The notes: generated by a model from the letters alone, not told the origin. Counted from the stretch's first letter, positions 33,308-42,033 are shown. The stretch is DNA of 64,000 nucleotides from Actinomadura barringtoniae (GCF_017573505.1 NZ_JAGEOJ010000006.1:248001-312000); one strand, 5' to 3'. Numbers and translations are program-made.

Positions 33308-34746
33308 GAGAAGCCGTCCGCCGAGAGCCGACGGTAGAGCAGCACCCGTTCACGCAGGACATCATGCAGACGGCGCAGGAACTCTGCAACCACCCGGCTG
33401 GCCCGGTACGGCTTCAAGAGATCCTGCACCTCTCGAAGCTGCTCTATCACAAGGTATGAGCTGAGCGATTCAGTGGCGTCCAACACCTCACGCCCGACAG
33501 AGCATGCCTCATCCGGCCTGTCCTGAGCGATGAGCACCGTAATGAGAAGGAGCTGCCCAAAGGCGCGACTCCGCGTGTGTGCGCTTGGCCGCAGCGAGAT
33601 GATCTGCCGCGCCTGGGCCTCCGCCTCACCTAGGGCCCCGACTTGTCGCATGCAGCGGGCTGCCTCGCTGGCGAGAGAGCCTTCATCAAAGTGACTCACC
33701 CAGGGTGAACCAGTATAGCTCGCCGCTTTTTCCAACGCCTTCTCTGCATGTAGCAATGCTTTGCTGCATTCCTTTTGTTGCTGCAGAGTGGCGAGACTGC
33801 GCGCCTCCATGGCCAACAGTCGGGCACTTAGTCCTGGATTCGGGGGCCCGCTCGCCAAGAGTTGCTGACCTTGGCGAGCTAGGTCGATAGCCGCACTTGG
33901 CTTACCGGCATGGATCGAAAGATGACTCATGCTCGCATAAATGTGCGCCCTGAGATGAAAGTCACCGCCGATTGTGGCAAGGTCGAGAGAGCGCCCGAAA
34001 TGCTGCTGAGCAGCCAAACTCTGGCCAGCATCATGCGCCATCCAGCCAGCCATCTCTGTGAGCGCACTCGCAGCCGTGAACAGGGTTCTATCGTCATCGG
34101 TTCCGCCGAACAGGCGTGGCGCAACCGTCGTTTGCAGGTAACTCACCACGGTGGGGTATAGGTGCCCCCCACCGATCTGGCGATCCGCTAGACGAAAGGC
34201 TTGCATCACGCTGACATCAGAGTCACCCTCAAATTCAGTGAGGGCATGTCCATTGACATTTGAGGGCATGCGTGACCGTGCGGGATTCTCGAAACGCGCC
34301 GCAGAGGTCACCGCGCGAGGCACCGACAGATCATTAGAAGATCTCTCGGTGGGCAACTTAAACCACAATAGAGGTTCGGGGATGCTGAGCGTTTGCGCCC
34401 ACTTCACCAGTTTGTCGAGATCCCTGGGCGGCGCACCGCTCTCGATGCGGCTCAATTGTGTCTGCGTTACATTCAGCCAGCCAGCCACGATCTCTTGCGG
34501 CAACGGACGTGCGCCATGCCACGGGTGGTGGCGATAAGCGCGAATCACTCTGCCCATATGCCACGAAGCCAGGGCATCAGAAACGATGTCTGCGCCCCAG
34601 AATCCATCCGGCAATACCGGCGGAGTAAGCGCAAGATCGCGATCCCGGCGTTGGCACGGAGAGCATTGGCTCACGTTGCTGTCAGCCGCGAGACGCGAAC
34701 CGCATGAACGGCAGTACCGGCTGCTGCCGTGGACTGGCGCTGACAT
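33304..34746 (-). CDS. Zinc-ribbon, XRE HTH and TPR regulator paired with the Nudix gene
   Basis: 480 residues from the ATG at 34746, after GAGGAGCG. A CRSCG...CSPC motif (about 12-30) suggests a small zinc ribbon. The HTH follows at about 60-115 (GRVIRAYRHHPWHGARPLPQ, then GWLNVTQTQLSRIESGAPP). A long helical repeat region (about 190-470) includes AAQQHFGRSLDLATIGGDFH and HIYASMSHLSIHAGKPSAAI. Its codon use and local base composition are less GC-biased than the flanking metabolic genes, in line with horizontal acquisition. It is coupled to the Nudix gene by a four-base overlap. Confidence 0.82.
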   Translation of the reverse strand: MSAPVHGSSRYCRSCGSRLAADSNVSQCSPCQRRDRDLALTPPVLPDGFWGADIVSDALASWHMGRVIRAYRHHPWHGARPLPQEIVAGWLNVTQTQLSRIESGAPPRDLDKLVKWAQTLSIPEPLLWFKLPTERSSNDLSVPRAVTSAARFENPARSRMPSNVNGHALTEFEGDSDVSVMQAFRLADRQIGGGHLYPTVVSYLQTTVAPRLFGGTDDDRTLFTAASALTEMAGWMAHDAGQSLAAQQHFGRSLDLATIGGDFHLRAHIYASMSHLSIHAGKPSAAIDLARQGQQLLASGPPNPGLSARLLAMEARSLATLQQQKECSKALLHAEKALEKAASYTGSPWVSHFDEGSLASEAARCMRQVGALGEAEAQARQIISLRPSAHTRSRAFGQLLLITVLIAQDRPDEACSVGREVLDATESLSSYLVIEQLREVQDLLKPYRASRVVAEFLRRLHDVLRERVLLYRRLSADGFS

Positions 34747-34918
34747 GGCCGAGGGTCGCTCCTCGCGTGAGCTGAGCCTCAAGTCTAGACCCGCTAGTCA
34801 TCGCGATGTAGCGGCTTATGCACTGCACGCATACGGGCTATGCAAACGGCGCCATGGTGAGGCCGGCCCAGCCATCGGATGCTCGCTTACCGAACACGAC
34901 GGACAGGAGGTCCTGACC

Positions 34919-35350
34919 ATGGCCAGCCTTGACAGGCCGCGCGAGCCCTCACCCGATGACATCGTCGGCGCCCCCAACGCGGACGATGCGAACGGGCGTC
35001 TGGCCGCGCTGGATATGGCCGCCCGAGCGCACGAGTTGCCCAATGAGGTCACGACGGGCGACCACGGACAGAACTACTACGTACGGATGGACCGTGGCCG
35101 CCGTGCACCAGTACGGGTGTTCTGCCGTCCTCGGGCTATGGACGGCGGACGTCTGTGGTTCTTCGCCGACAGAGGCACCCCGGTGGCCGAAGCCTCGGAC
35201 ATCCGCGCCGCCCTGGTGTGGCTCAAAGAGCAGGCCGCTCCGGTCGAGAACGACGACGAGGACGAGGGCGCCTACCGCCGTAGCGACCACAGCCACGCCG
35301 CGTCCTCCGGTGCCTGCGATGGCACGAAACCCGAGCACGGTCGCGGATAG
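34919..35350 (+). CDS. Hypothetical acidic protein, 143 residues
   Basis: The ATG at 34919 has AGGAGGT seven bases upstream; upstream in-frame readings antisense to the XRE gene are ignored. The centre NYYVRMDRGRRAPVRVFCRP forms a probable beta-rich core, and the tail is acidic (ENDDEDEGAYRR) and histidine/serine rich. No known domain. It is the first of a run of plus-strand orphan genes to 37755, each with its own good ribosome-binding site. Confidence 0.65.
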   Translation: MASLDRPREPSPDDIVGAPNADDANGRLAALDMAARAHELPNEVTTGDHGQNYYVRMDRGRRAPVRVFCRPRAMDGGRLWFFADRGTPVAEASDIRAALVWLKEQAAPVENDDEDEGAYRRSDHSHAASSGACDGTKPEHGRG

Positions 35351-35401
35351 CCCGCACCGCTCTGATGGCCACCCCCAAGCTCCTGGAAAGGGACAACAGC
35401 G

Positions 35402-35845
35402 ATGACGGCCAACGCTCAACGATCTGCGCTCGTGCGGCCTGAGCTGCCTGGGCTGGAGACCCTGCCCGAGCTCTGGGTGCTGCCGGACATGCCGCTCATC
35501 ACCGCTGGTGAGTTGGAGGGCATTGCCTACATCGAGCTCACTCGGCTACGGGCCACCTACAGTCGGGGCCGGGATGCCTGGGCGATCATCTACATCCCGG
35601 CCGCTTGTGACGGGCTCAGCTGGGCCGCGGTGCAGCACGAACGCATCGAAACGGGCCGCACACCCCAGGAGCTTGAGGGCCGCATCCAACCTGACACCCC
35701 TCACTCCGCTCCTCCCCGAGCCGGAGGCGTGGCCATTCCCGCTGTCTCCAGCCATGACCTCGCGCCGGTGAGCCTGGAGATCAACACGGCGCGTGTGCCA
35801 GTCGATCCGACGACGGGGCCGTTCGCGTCCTTGTATCGCCACTAG
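35402..35845 (+). CDS. Hypothetical protein, 147 residues
   Basis: ATG at 35402 after GGAAAGGGA. The N-terminal half contains a compact alpha/beta segment (ELEGIAYIELTRLRATYSRG, then WAIIYIPAACDG). The C-terminal third is proline/serine rich. It starts 51 bases after the previous gene and precedes the paralogue at 35935, so all may be co-transcribed. No family recognised. Confidence 0.65.
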   Translation: MTANAQRSALVRPELPGLETLPELWVLPDMPLITAGELEGIAYIELTRLRATYSRGRDAWAIIYIPAACDGLSWAAVQHERIETGRTPQELEGRIQPDTPHSAPPRAGGVAIPAVSSHDLAPVSLEINTARVPVDPTTGPFASLYRH

Positions 35846-35934
35846 ACAGCCTGCCCGGCCAGTTGACCCGCTGATCGCCGAGCGCCATACACCGACCCGA
35901 CACTCCCGACGCCTCCCGAAGGGATACCCCTCCG

Positions 35935-36501
35935 ATGACCGAAAGCGATCAGCCTGGCCAGGCCAAGACCGGATTGACGCTGCTAGACGACAGCACGCTC
36001 TACGTGCGCATGACGACGCTGATGGCTGAGCGGGGAGCGGTCGATAGTGAGAAGGCCTCTCGCATCATCGGCCAGGCCGTGGTCCTCGCGCACTACGCAC
36101 TCACGCACCTCAACGTCGCCCTGTCACCGAGCAGTGACGTTGCCAGGGGTGTGGAGGCCTTCGTGCTCCACAGCGCGGACTGGGAGATCTTCTCCATCCG
36201 TTACGGCGGGGGCCGGAACCGGCTCTATCACGTGCCGTGCCTGCCCGGGAAGGTCGACAGGAACGCTCCCAGCGGCGCCACCGTCGTCGGGCCATCGGAA
36301 TCTCGCCTGGTGCTCAGCTCCGCGGGTTACCTGACTGACCCAGACCTGTGGCCTCTGCATGAGACGACCCCCAGGTCGTACCTGTTCAGCCAGGCATGTT
36401 GTAACCACCACGAAGCGCCGTTCACCGAATCGCTCGCGGTCCGGCCGCAGGCTGGCTCCACAAACGAACCGGGTGGTGCGTCCCCAGCACCGGCCGCCTA
36501 A
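35935..36501 (+). CDS. Orphan small protein, paralogue of the one at 31672
   Basis: 188 residues from the ATG at 35935, 12 bases after a GAAGGGA site. It shares the RIIGQAV helix, a following VEAFVLHS segment and a DPDLWPLHE ending with the protein at 31672, but has a longer disordered tail rich in Ala, Pro and Gly and a CCNHHE cluster. The function is unknown. The two copies are about 4 kb apart in the same orientation, so they may be an old duplication within the element. Confidence 0.7.
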   Translation: MTESDQPGQAKTGLTLLDDSTLYVRMTTLMAERGAVDSEKASRIIGQAVVLAHYALTHLNVALSPSSDVARGVEAFVLHSADWEIFSIRYGGGRNRLYHVPCLPGKVDRNAPSGATVVGPSESRLVLSSAGYLTDPDLWPLHETTPRSYLFSQACCNHHEAPFTESLAVRPQAGSTNEPGGASPAPAA

Positions 36502-36697
36502 CGCCGCCCCTGTCTCCCTCCGGGCGGGCTCACGGGGCCAGCGAACACCCCTGCTTTGTTCCCCAGCAAACAAGGTGATCGTCCCGTTGGCGGTTCACAG
36601 CTCATGACCGCCGGCACAGCCCCGCAAGAACTCGTGATGCGCGCCCGGAGGGCCCCGACCACCTGCAGAAGCTGACCACGAGGAAGGTACGGAACTG

Positions 36698-37084
36698 GTG
36701 TCTGGTTTTCGGCGCATGATCGAAGGGCTTTGGCCGCCTCAGGTGCCGCTTTGGCTGCGGTGGCGGTTTCGGCGCCGTGTCGCCGAGTGCCGCACTCGGC
36801 TGGAGATGGCCCGCGACGAGGCGCTGAACGAGTGGCCGGAGCTGTCCTGCGAGGTGTTCCAAGTGACGCCGCGTCACATGCCGCGGTTGCACGCCTCCGA
36901 CGGTCCGGGCGGTGGCCTGGCCCTGCTCGGCTATAGCGAGTCGGGATACGTCGGGCCCGGGTGGGGCGGCGCGCCCGGCGACCGGCCGGACAAAGCGGCC
37001 CGCTACCTCATCGACACGGTGTGGACGTCCTCGGCGAGAAGGCCGCCCCTACCAGTTGTGGATCCGAAGCAAAACCCACAGTAG
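36698..37084 (+). CDS. Orphan protein, paralogue of the one at 37237
   Basis: 128 residues from a GTG at 36698 after AGGAAGG. The basic, Trp-rich N-terminus (WPPQVPLWLRWRFRRRVAEC) is followed by LALLGYSESGYVGPGWGGAP and AARYLIDTVW, which align with VALLGYRESSAATGEFYGQH and AAQYVIEQVAV in the next gene. No known family. A small hairpin with a T-run follows. Confidence 0.65.
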   Translation: MSGFRRMIEGLWPPQVPLWLRWRFRRRVAECRTRLEMARDEALNEWPELSCEVFQVTPRHMPRLHASDGPGGGLALLGYSESGYVGPGWGGAPGDRPDKAARYLIDTVWTSSARRPPLPVVDPKQNPQ

Positions 37085-37147
37085 GCCCCTCCGGGCGCGC
37101 TGGCGTGAGACGTGGATAGCCACGCACCCGCCCCGAACGCACAGAAC

Positions 37148-37170
37148 GATGCGCGGGGCGCATCCCTTTT
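37148..37170 (+). terminator. Short hairpin with T-run between paralogous genes
   Basis: GATGCGC (37148-37154) pairs with GCGCATC (37158-37164) around GGG, followed by CCTTTT. It lies between the genes at 36698 and 37237. Confidence 0.6.
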
Positions 37171-37236
37171 GTGGCTCGTCTCCGATGCGCGCCGGAGGCC
37201 ATCACTGGCCCAATCCGGGATACGGAGAAGACGAGA

Positions 37237-37755
37237 ATGAAGACGCTCTGGACGATCCCCGACAAGTTGCGGTTCGGGCACCGGGAGTTGGTCGGCAGGA
37301 GCCACCACTATCTGGCCAATGTGCGTCAAGAGATCGAGATGTGGTCCGATCTGGACGTCGTACTCAGCGACGTCGCGCCGGGCGGTCTCTATGTGCTTGT
37401 CGCCCGGGACTGGCAGCGCAGCAGTGTCGCACTGCTGGGTTATAGGGAATCCAGCGCCGCCACGGGCGAGTTCTATGGCCAGCATCAGGTGCGGGTGTGT
37501 CCAGTGAGCCAGCCTCACGTGGCCGCCCAGTATGTGATCGAACAGGTCGCCGTTCAGGCGGCCAAGGGCGCGCCTGGCCACTGCAGCGGCGGCGGTGGCC
37601 CCGCCGTGCGGGGAACGTTGCTGCCCCTCTCCGGCAGGGACACCTTCCCGCTGCCAGCCAAAACCCCAAGGATCATGTCGAGGCCGGGCGCCGGCTGGCT
37701 CGCCAAGCTGCGGGCAGCTCGCCGGCGTCACACAATGACTCGTCCAGAGCGTTGA
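37237..37755 (+). CDS. Orphan protein, paralogue of the one at 36698
   Basis: 172 residues from the ATG at 37237 (GGAGAAGACGAGA upstream). The core LYVLVARDWQRSSVALLGYR and a C-terminal AAQYVIEQ helix match its neighbour. The tail is basic (KLRAARRRHTMTRPER). Its last 83 bases overlap the convergent WhiB gene, an unusual arrangement: transcription of either could interfere with the other. Confidence 0.65.
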   Translation: MKTLWTIPDKLRFGHRELVGRSHHYLANVRQEIEMWSDLDVVLSDVAPGGLYVLVARDWQRSSVALLGYRESSAATGEFYGQHQVRVCPVSQPHVAAQYVIEQVAVQAAKGAPGHCSGGGGPAVRGTLLPLSGRDTFPLPAKTPRIMSRPGAGWLAKLRAARRRHTMTRPER

Positions 37756-38158
37756 TCAGCTGGGCCAGACGAAATGCCTTGGCCGCCAACTCATCGGGCC
37801 GCAGGATGCGGATGCTGTCCCAGTGCTCGTAGAGCAGCCGGGCAAGCCCCCGGATCTCGATCAAGGTCTCATCGGTGTTCACGATCTTCACCCCCTTCCA
37901 ATAGGTCCAGCGCCGCCACATCTGCGTGTCGCGGCAGAGCATCGTTCGGCGCTGTTCGAATGTCGCGCCACCCCAGATCCCGAACCGTTCTCCTGCCGCC
38001 AGGGCGTACTCGAGGCACTCGTTCCGGACGGAACACGACCGGCAGATCTGGCGAGCTCGGGCGGTCCCACCCGGACGATGCAGAGAAAAGAAGATCTCCG
38101 GATCACATCCGATGCATGCCGCTCGCGACATCCATCCCGGAATCAAGCTCATCCTCAT
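37673..38158 (-). CDS. WhiB-like [4Fe-4S] regulator
   Basis: 161 residues. The four cluster cysteines are C15, C39, C42 and C48 (C-x23-C-x2-C-x5-C), followed by the GIWGG turn at about 60-64. C18 is an extra cysteine. The C-terminal about 80 residues beyond the basic arm (RRTMLCRDTQMWRRWTYWKG) are longer than in core WhiB proteins. It reads from a good promoter (38181-38209). WhiB copies on conjugative elements are common in actinomycetes; its targets are unknown, but it is a candidate controller of the element. Confidence 0.9.
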   Translation of the reverse strand: MRMSLIPGWMSRAACIGCDPEIFFSLHRPGGTARARQICRSCSVRNECLEYALAAGERFGIWGGATFEQRRTMLCRDTQMWRRWTYWKGVKIVNTDETLIEIRGLARLLYEHWDSIRILRPDELAAKAFRLAQLINALDESLCDAGELPAAWRASRRPAST

Positions 38159-38180
38159 GCCAGATCACTCTTTTATAGCT

Positions 38181-38209
38181 ATAATAGCAGTACCACGCGA
38201 GTCGGCCAA
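38181..38209 (-). promoter_or_regulatory. Promoter of the WhiB-like gene
   Basis: On the minus strand, -35 TTGGCC (38209-38204) and -10 TATTAT (38186-38181) are separated by exactly 17 bases, with the ATG 23 bases further on. It is a clear, unusually AT-rich housekeeping-type promoter. Confidence 0.65.
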
Positions 38210-38213
38210 AGAT

Positions 38214-38270
38214 CGTGTGCAGTCGTGTGCAGTCCACAGGCGGGCCGTGTGCAATCTCGCTGCACACGGC
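38214..38270. repeat. GTGTGCA repeats and a perfect inverted repeat upstream of the WhiB-like gene
   Basis: GTGTGCAGTC occurs twice in tandem at about 38214-38234. GCCGTGTGCA (38244-38253) pairs perfectly with TGCACACGGC (38261-38270) around seven bases. The core TGTGCA therefore recurs four times within 57 bases, like operator clusters or iterons. Confidence 0.6.
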
Positions 38271-38400
38271 TTGCACAAATCCACGGAAAGTAGCGCATCG
38301 TGACAGTCAAATCACGTAATGGAACGGCAGCCGGAGCGCCGTCTGTGCTGGTGGGGTCAGGGATTCGAGCCTGCTTGGGCAATGACCCGACAGGGCAAGT

Positions 38401-38438
38401 GGTTACTGACGAGTAGGATGTTGGTTACTAGCGAGTAG
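38401..38438. promoter_or_regulatory. Twin operator upstream of fadAB
   Basis: GGTTACTGACGAGTAG (38401-38416) and GGTTACTAGCGAGTAG (38423-38438) are near-identical, 22 bases apart (two turns). Each contains the inverted repeat TACT-N4-AGTA. They lie 115-152 bases before the thiolase start. A TetR- or GntR-type fatty-acid regulator is the natural candidate binder; none is in the window. Confidence 0.65.
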
Positions 38439-38552
38439 CATTGAGCTCGTGGGTACTCGTGCCGCCGTCCGCGAGGGGGCGGCACGGGGCTCAACACCTC
38501 ATCCGGCGCCCGGTTGCCGGCGCCGGCCCGTAGCCAGCAGGGAGGACGACCC

Positions 38553-39755
38553 GTGCCACGCACCGCACGCGACGTCGTGTTCGTCGACGGCGTCCGCACG
38601 CCGTTCGGCAAGGCGGGCCCGAAGGGCCTGTACGCGGAGACCCGCGCCGACGACCTGGTCGTCCGCGCGATCCGCGAGCTGATCCGCCGCAACCCGTCCC
38701 TCCCGCCCGAGCGGGTCGACGAGGTCGCGATCGCCGCCACCACGCAGATCGGCGACCAGGGGCTGACGATCGGCCGGTCGGCGGCCGTGCTGGCCGGGCT
38801 GCCGAAGTCGGTGCCGGGCTACGCGATCGACCGGATGTGCGCGGGCGCGATGACCGCCGTGACCACGACGGGCGCGGGCATCGCGTTCGGGTCCTACGAC
38901 GTGGTCATCGCGGGCGGCGTGGAGCACATGGGGCGCCACCCGATGGGCGAGGGCGTCGACCCGAACCCGCGGTTCCTGGCCGACAAGCTGGTCGACCCGT
39001 CCGCGCTGGTGATGGGCTCGACCGCGGAGAACCTGCACGACCGGTTCCCCGAGATCACCAAGGAGCGCGCCGACGCCTACGCGGTGCGCAGCCAGAACAA
39101 GCTGGCCGCGGCTTATGAGGCCGGCAGGATTCAGCCGGACCTGGTGCCGACGGCCATCCGGTCGGTGGAGAAGGGCTATGGGCTGGCGACTGAGGATGAG
39201 CCGCCTCGGCCGGGCACGACCGTGGAGGACCTGGCGAAGCTGAAGACGCCGTTCCGGGTGCACGGGAACGTGACGGCGGGCAACGCGGCGGGGCTGAACG
39301 ACGGCGCTACGGCTTGTCTGCTGGCGGCCGAGGACGTCGCAAGGGAGCTCGGGCTCACGCCTCGGATGCGGCTGGTGGACTACTCGTTCGCCGGTGTCGA
39401 GCCCGAGGTGATGGGCGTCGGGCCCGTGCCGGCGACGGAGAAGCTGCTGGCGCGGAATTCGATGACGATGGACGACATCGGCCTCATCGAGATCAACGAG
39501 GCGTTCGCCGTGCAGGTGCTGGCCTTCCTGGAGCACTTCAAGATCGCCGACGACGACCCGCGCGTGAACCCGTGGGGCGGCGCGATCGCCGTGGGGCACC
39601 CGCTCGCGTCGTCGGGTGTACGGCTGATGAACCAGCTGTCTCGCCTGTTCGAGGAGCGCACCGACGTCCGCTACGGCATCACCACGATGTGCGTCGGCAT
39701 GGGCATGGGCGGCACCGTCCTCTGGGAGAACGTGAACTGGGAGGGTGCCAAGTGA
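38553..39755 (+). CDS. fadA: Acetyl-CoA acyltransferase (3-ketoacyl-CoA thiolase)
   Basis: 400 residues from a GTG at 38553, seven bases after GGGAGG. It catalyses thiolytic cleavage of 3-ketoacyl-CoA in beta-oxidation. The thiolase signatures are complete: nucleophile Cys in DRMCAGAM (about 90), NGG-like EINEAF, GHPLASSG (catalytic His) and CVGMGMGG (second Cys). It overlaps the fadB start (GTGA), so the two subunits of the fatty acid oxidation complex are made together. The twin operator at 38401 probably controls both. The gene is strongly GC-rich like the chromosome core. Confidence 0.93.
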   Translation: MPRTARDVVFVDGVRTPFGKAGPKGLYAETRADDLVVRAIRELIRRNPSLPPERVDEVAIAATTQIGDQGLTIGRSAAVLAGLPKSVPGYAIDRMCAGAMTAVTTTGAGIAFGSYDVVIAGGVEHMGRHPMGEGVDPNPRFLADKLVDPSALVMGSTAENLHDRFPEITKERADAYAVRSQNKLAAAYEAGRIQPDLVPTAIRSVEKGYGLATEDEPPRPGTTVEDLAKLKTPFRVHGNVTAGNAAGLNDGATACLLAAEDVARELGLTPRMRLVDYSFAGVEPEVMGVGPVPATEKLLARNSMTMDDIGLIEINEAFAVQVLAFLEHFKIADDDPRVNPWGGAIAVGHPLASSGVRLMNQLSRLFEERTDVRYGITTMCVGMGMGGTVLWENVNWEGAK

Positions 39756-41845
39756 GCACGTCTGACATCAAGGGTCTGTTCTCCGACGAGGTCGTCACCC
39801 ACGCGCCGGTGCGCGATGTGCAGCTTCCGTACGGGGCCGGAACGCTGGCCCTGATCACGCTGGACAACGGCTTCGACCACACCAAGCCCAACACGTTCGG
39901 CCCGAACGGCCTGACCGAGCTCAACGCGGCCATCGACGCCGTCGCGGCTCGCGACGACATCGTGGCCGTGGGCGTGACCGGCAAGCCGTTCATCTTCGCC
40001 GTCGGCGCCGACCTCAAGGGCGTGCCGCTGGTCCAGCAGCGCGAGGACGCCCTGGCCATCGGCAAGCTCGGCCACGATGTCTTCCGGCGGCTGGGTGAGC
40101 TGGCCGTTCCTTCGTTCGCGTACGTGAACGGCGCGGCGATGGGCGGCGGCGTGGAGATCGCGCTGCACTGCTCCTACCGCACCATCTCCGCCGGGGTCCC
40201 GGCGCTGGCGCTGCCCGAGGCGTTCCTCGGCCTGGTGCCCGGCTGGGGCGGCACCTACCTGCTGCCGAACCTCATCGGCGCGGAGAAGGCCCTCAAGGTC
40301 GTCATCGACAACCCGCTCGCCCAGAACAAGATGCTCAAGGGCAAGCAGGCCTACGACCTGGGCATCGCCGACGCGATCTTCGAGTCGGCCGACTTCCTCG
40401 AGGAGTCGCTCACCTGGACCGCCCGCGTGCTGAAGGGCGAGCTCGAGGTCGAGCGCCCCGAGGTCGACAAGGGCAAGGCCTGGGACGACGCGATCAACAT
40501 GGCCCGCTGGACCGTGGACGGCAAGCTGCACGGCGCCGCCCCGTCCTACGTACGGGCGCTGGACCTGGTCGCCGCCGCCAAGGACCGCACCCGCGACGAG
40601 GGCTTCGCCGCCGAGGACGAGGCACTGGCCGACCTCATCATGAGCGACGAGCTGCGCGCCGGGCTCTACGCGTTCGACCTCACCCAGAAGCGCGCCAAGC
40701 GGCCCGCCGGGGCGCCGGACAAGAGCCTGGCGCGCAAGGTCACCAAGGTCGGCGTCGTCGGCGCGGGTCTGATGGCCGGTCAGCTGGCGCTGCTGTTCGC
40801 CCGCCGCCTCGAGGTCCCGGTCGTGCTGACCGACCTCGACCAGGCCCGCCTGGACAAGGGCGTCGCCTACACCCACGGCGAGATCGACAAGCTGCTCGCC
40901 AGGGGCCGCGTCTCCTCCGACAAGGCCAACCGCCTGAAGTCGCTCATCTCCGGCTCACTGACCAAGGACGCGTTCAACGACGCCGACTTCGTCATCGAGG
41001 CCGTGTTCGAGGAGATGTCGGTCAAGCAGAAGGTGTTCGCCGAACTGGAGGAGCACGTCTCCGCCGAGTGCGTCCTGGCGACCAACACCTCCTCGCTGTC
41101 GGTCAGCGAGATGGCCTCTGAGCTGAAGCACCCCGAGCGGGTCGTGGGCTTCCACTTCTTCAACCCGGTCGCCGTACTGCCGCTGCTGGAGATCGTGCGC
41201 GGCGAACGGACCGACGACGCGGCCCTCGCCACCGCGTTCGCGACCGGCAAGCAGCTGAAGAAGTCCTGCGTGCTGGTCAAGGACGCCCCGGCGTTCGTGG
41301 TCAACCGGATCCTGCTGCGCCTGATGGCCGAGATCATCCAGACCGTGGACGAGGGCACCCCGATCGAGGTGGCCGAGCGCGCCGCGGCGCCGCTCGGCCT
41401 GCCGATGCCGCCGTTCGTGCTGATGGGCCTGGTCGGCCCGGCGATCGCGCTGCACGTGAACGAGACGCTGCACGGCGCCTTCCCCGAGCGGTTCCCGCTG
41501 TCGGAGAAGTTCGCCAAGTTCGTCGCGGCCGGCAAGACGGGCGTCTACCTGCCCGACTTCACCATCGACCCGGAGGCGGCCGAGATCTTCGCGGGCGGCA
41601 CCAGCCCGTCCACCGAGGAGCAGGTCCTGGAGCGGGCGCTGAACGCGCTCGCCGAGGAGATCGGGCTCATGCTGGACGAGGGCGTCGTGCAGGCCGCGCA
41701 GGACATCGACCTGTGCATGATCCTGGGCGCCGGCTGGCCGTTCCACCTGGGCGGCATCACGCCGTTCCTGGACCGCAGCGGCGTGGCCGAGAAGGTCACC
41801 GGCAAGCGGTTCCTGGAGCCCGGCGTGGCGAGCCTGCCCGCATAG
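39752..41845 (+). CDS. fadB: Fatty-acid oxidation multifunctional protein (enoyl-CoA hydratase/3-hydroxyacyl-CoA dehydrogenase)
   Basis: 697 residues. The N-terminal crotonase domain (about 1-290) shows GADLKGVP and the oxyanion-hole NGAAMGGGVEIALHC, then LGLVPGWGGTYLLP. The NAD-binding dehydrogenase domain (about 330-510) has GVVGAGLMAGQLA, EAVFEEMSVKQKVF, and the substrate-binding GFHFFNPV followed by LLEIV. The C-terminal domain has AFVVNRILLRLM. It converts enoyl-CoA to 3-ketoacyl-CoA. The start GTG overlaps the fadA stop. A good terminator follows. Confidence 0.93.
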   Translation: MSTSDIKGLFSDEVVTHAPVRDVQLPYGAGTLALITLDNGFDHTKPNTFGPNGLTELNAAIDAVAARDDIVAVGVTGKPFIFAVGADLKGVPLVQQREDALAIGKLGHDVFRRLGELAVPSFAYVNGAAMGGGVEIALHCSYRTISAGVPALALPEAFLGLVPGWGGTYLLPNLIGAEKALKVVIDNPLAQNKMLKGKQAYDLGIADAIFESADFLEESLTWTARVLKGELEVERPEVDKGKAWDDAINMARWTVDGKLHGAAPSYVRALDLVAAAKDRTRDEGFAAEDEALADLIMSDELRAGLYAFDLTQKRAKRPAGAPDKSLARKVTKVGVVGAGLMAGQLALLFARRLEVPVVLTDLDQARLDKGVAYTHGEIDKLLARGRVSSDKANRLKSLISGSLTKDAFNDADFVIEAVFEEMSVKQKVFAELEEHVSAECVLATNTSSLSVSEMASELKHPERVVGFHFFNPVAVLPLLEIVRGERTDDAALATAFATGKQLKKSCVLVKDAPAFVVNRILLRLMAEIIQTVDEGTPIEVAERAAAPLGLPMPPFVLMGLVGPAIALHVNETLHGAFPERFPLSEKFAKFVAAGKTGVYLPDFTIDPEAAEIFAGGTSPSTEEQVLERALNALAEEIGLMLDEGVVQAAQDIDLCMILGAGWPFHLGGITPFLDRSGVAEKVTGKRFLEPGVASLPA

Positions 41846-41893
41846 TGCCTGCCTGCACAGGGCCGGGCTTGCCCGCATAACGAAACCCCACAG

Positions 41894-41932
41894 AGAGGGG
41901 CGTTCCGCGACATGCAGAACGCCCCTCTTTTT
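41894..41932 (+). terminator. Intrinsic terminator after fadB
   Basis: AGAGGGGCGTTC (41894-41905) pairs perfectly with GAACGCCCCTCT (41917-41928) around an 11-base loop, followed by TTTT. Confidence 0.88.
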
Positions 41933-42033
41933 GGTGCATTGCGTGACGAGACCGACACACTGGTGTTTCGACCGTGCGAAAACGGCGATGATCTGGCCGT
42001 CGTGTCACCCGCGCACGAGGGAGTGCCTGAACC

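Noticed and set aside
38355..38380. tRNA-like T-arm (GGATTCGAGCC) near the right border
   Set aside because: The flanking bases do not complete the T-stem or an acceptor stem, so I do not call a tRNA or att site.
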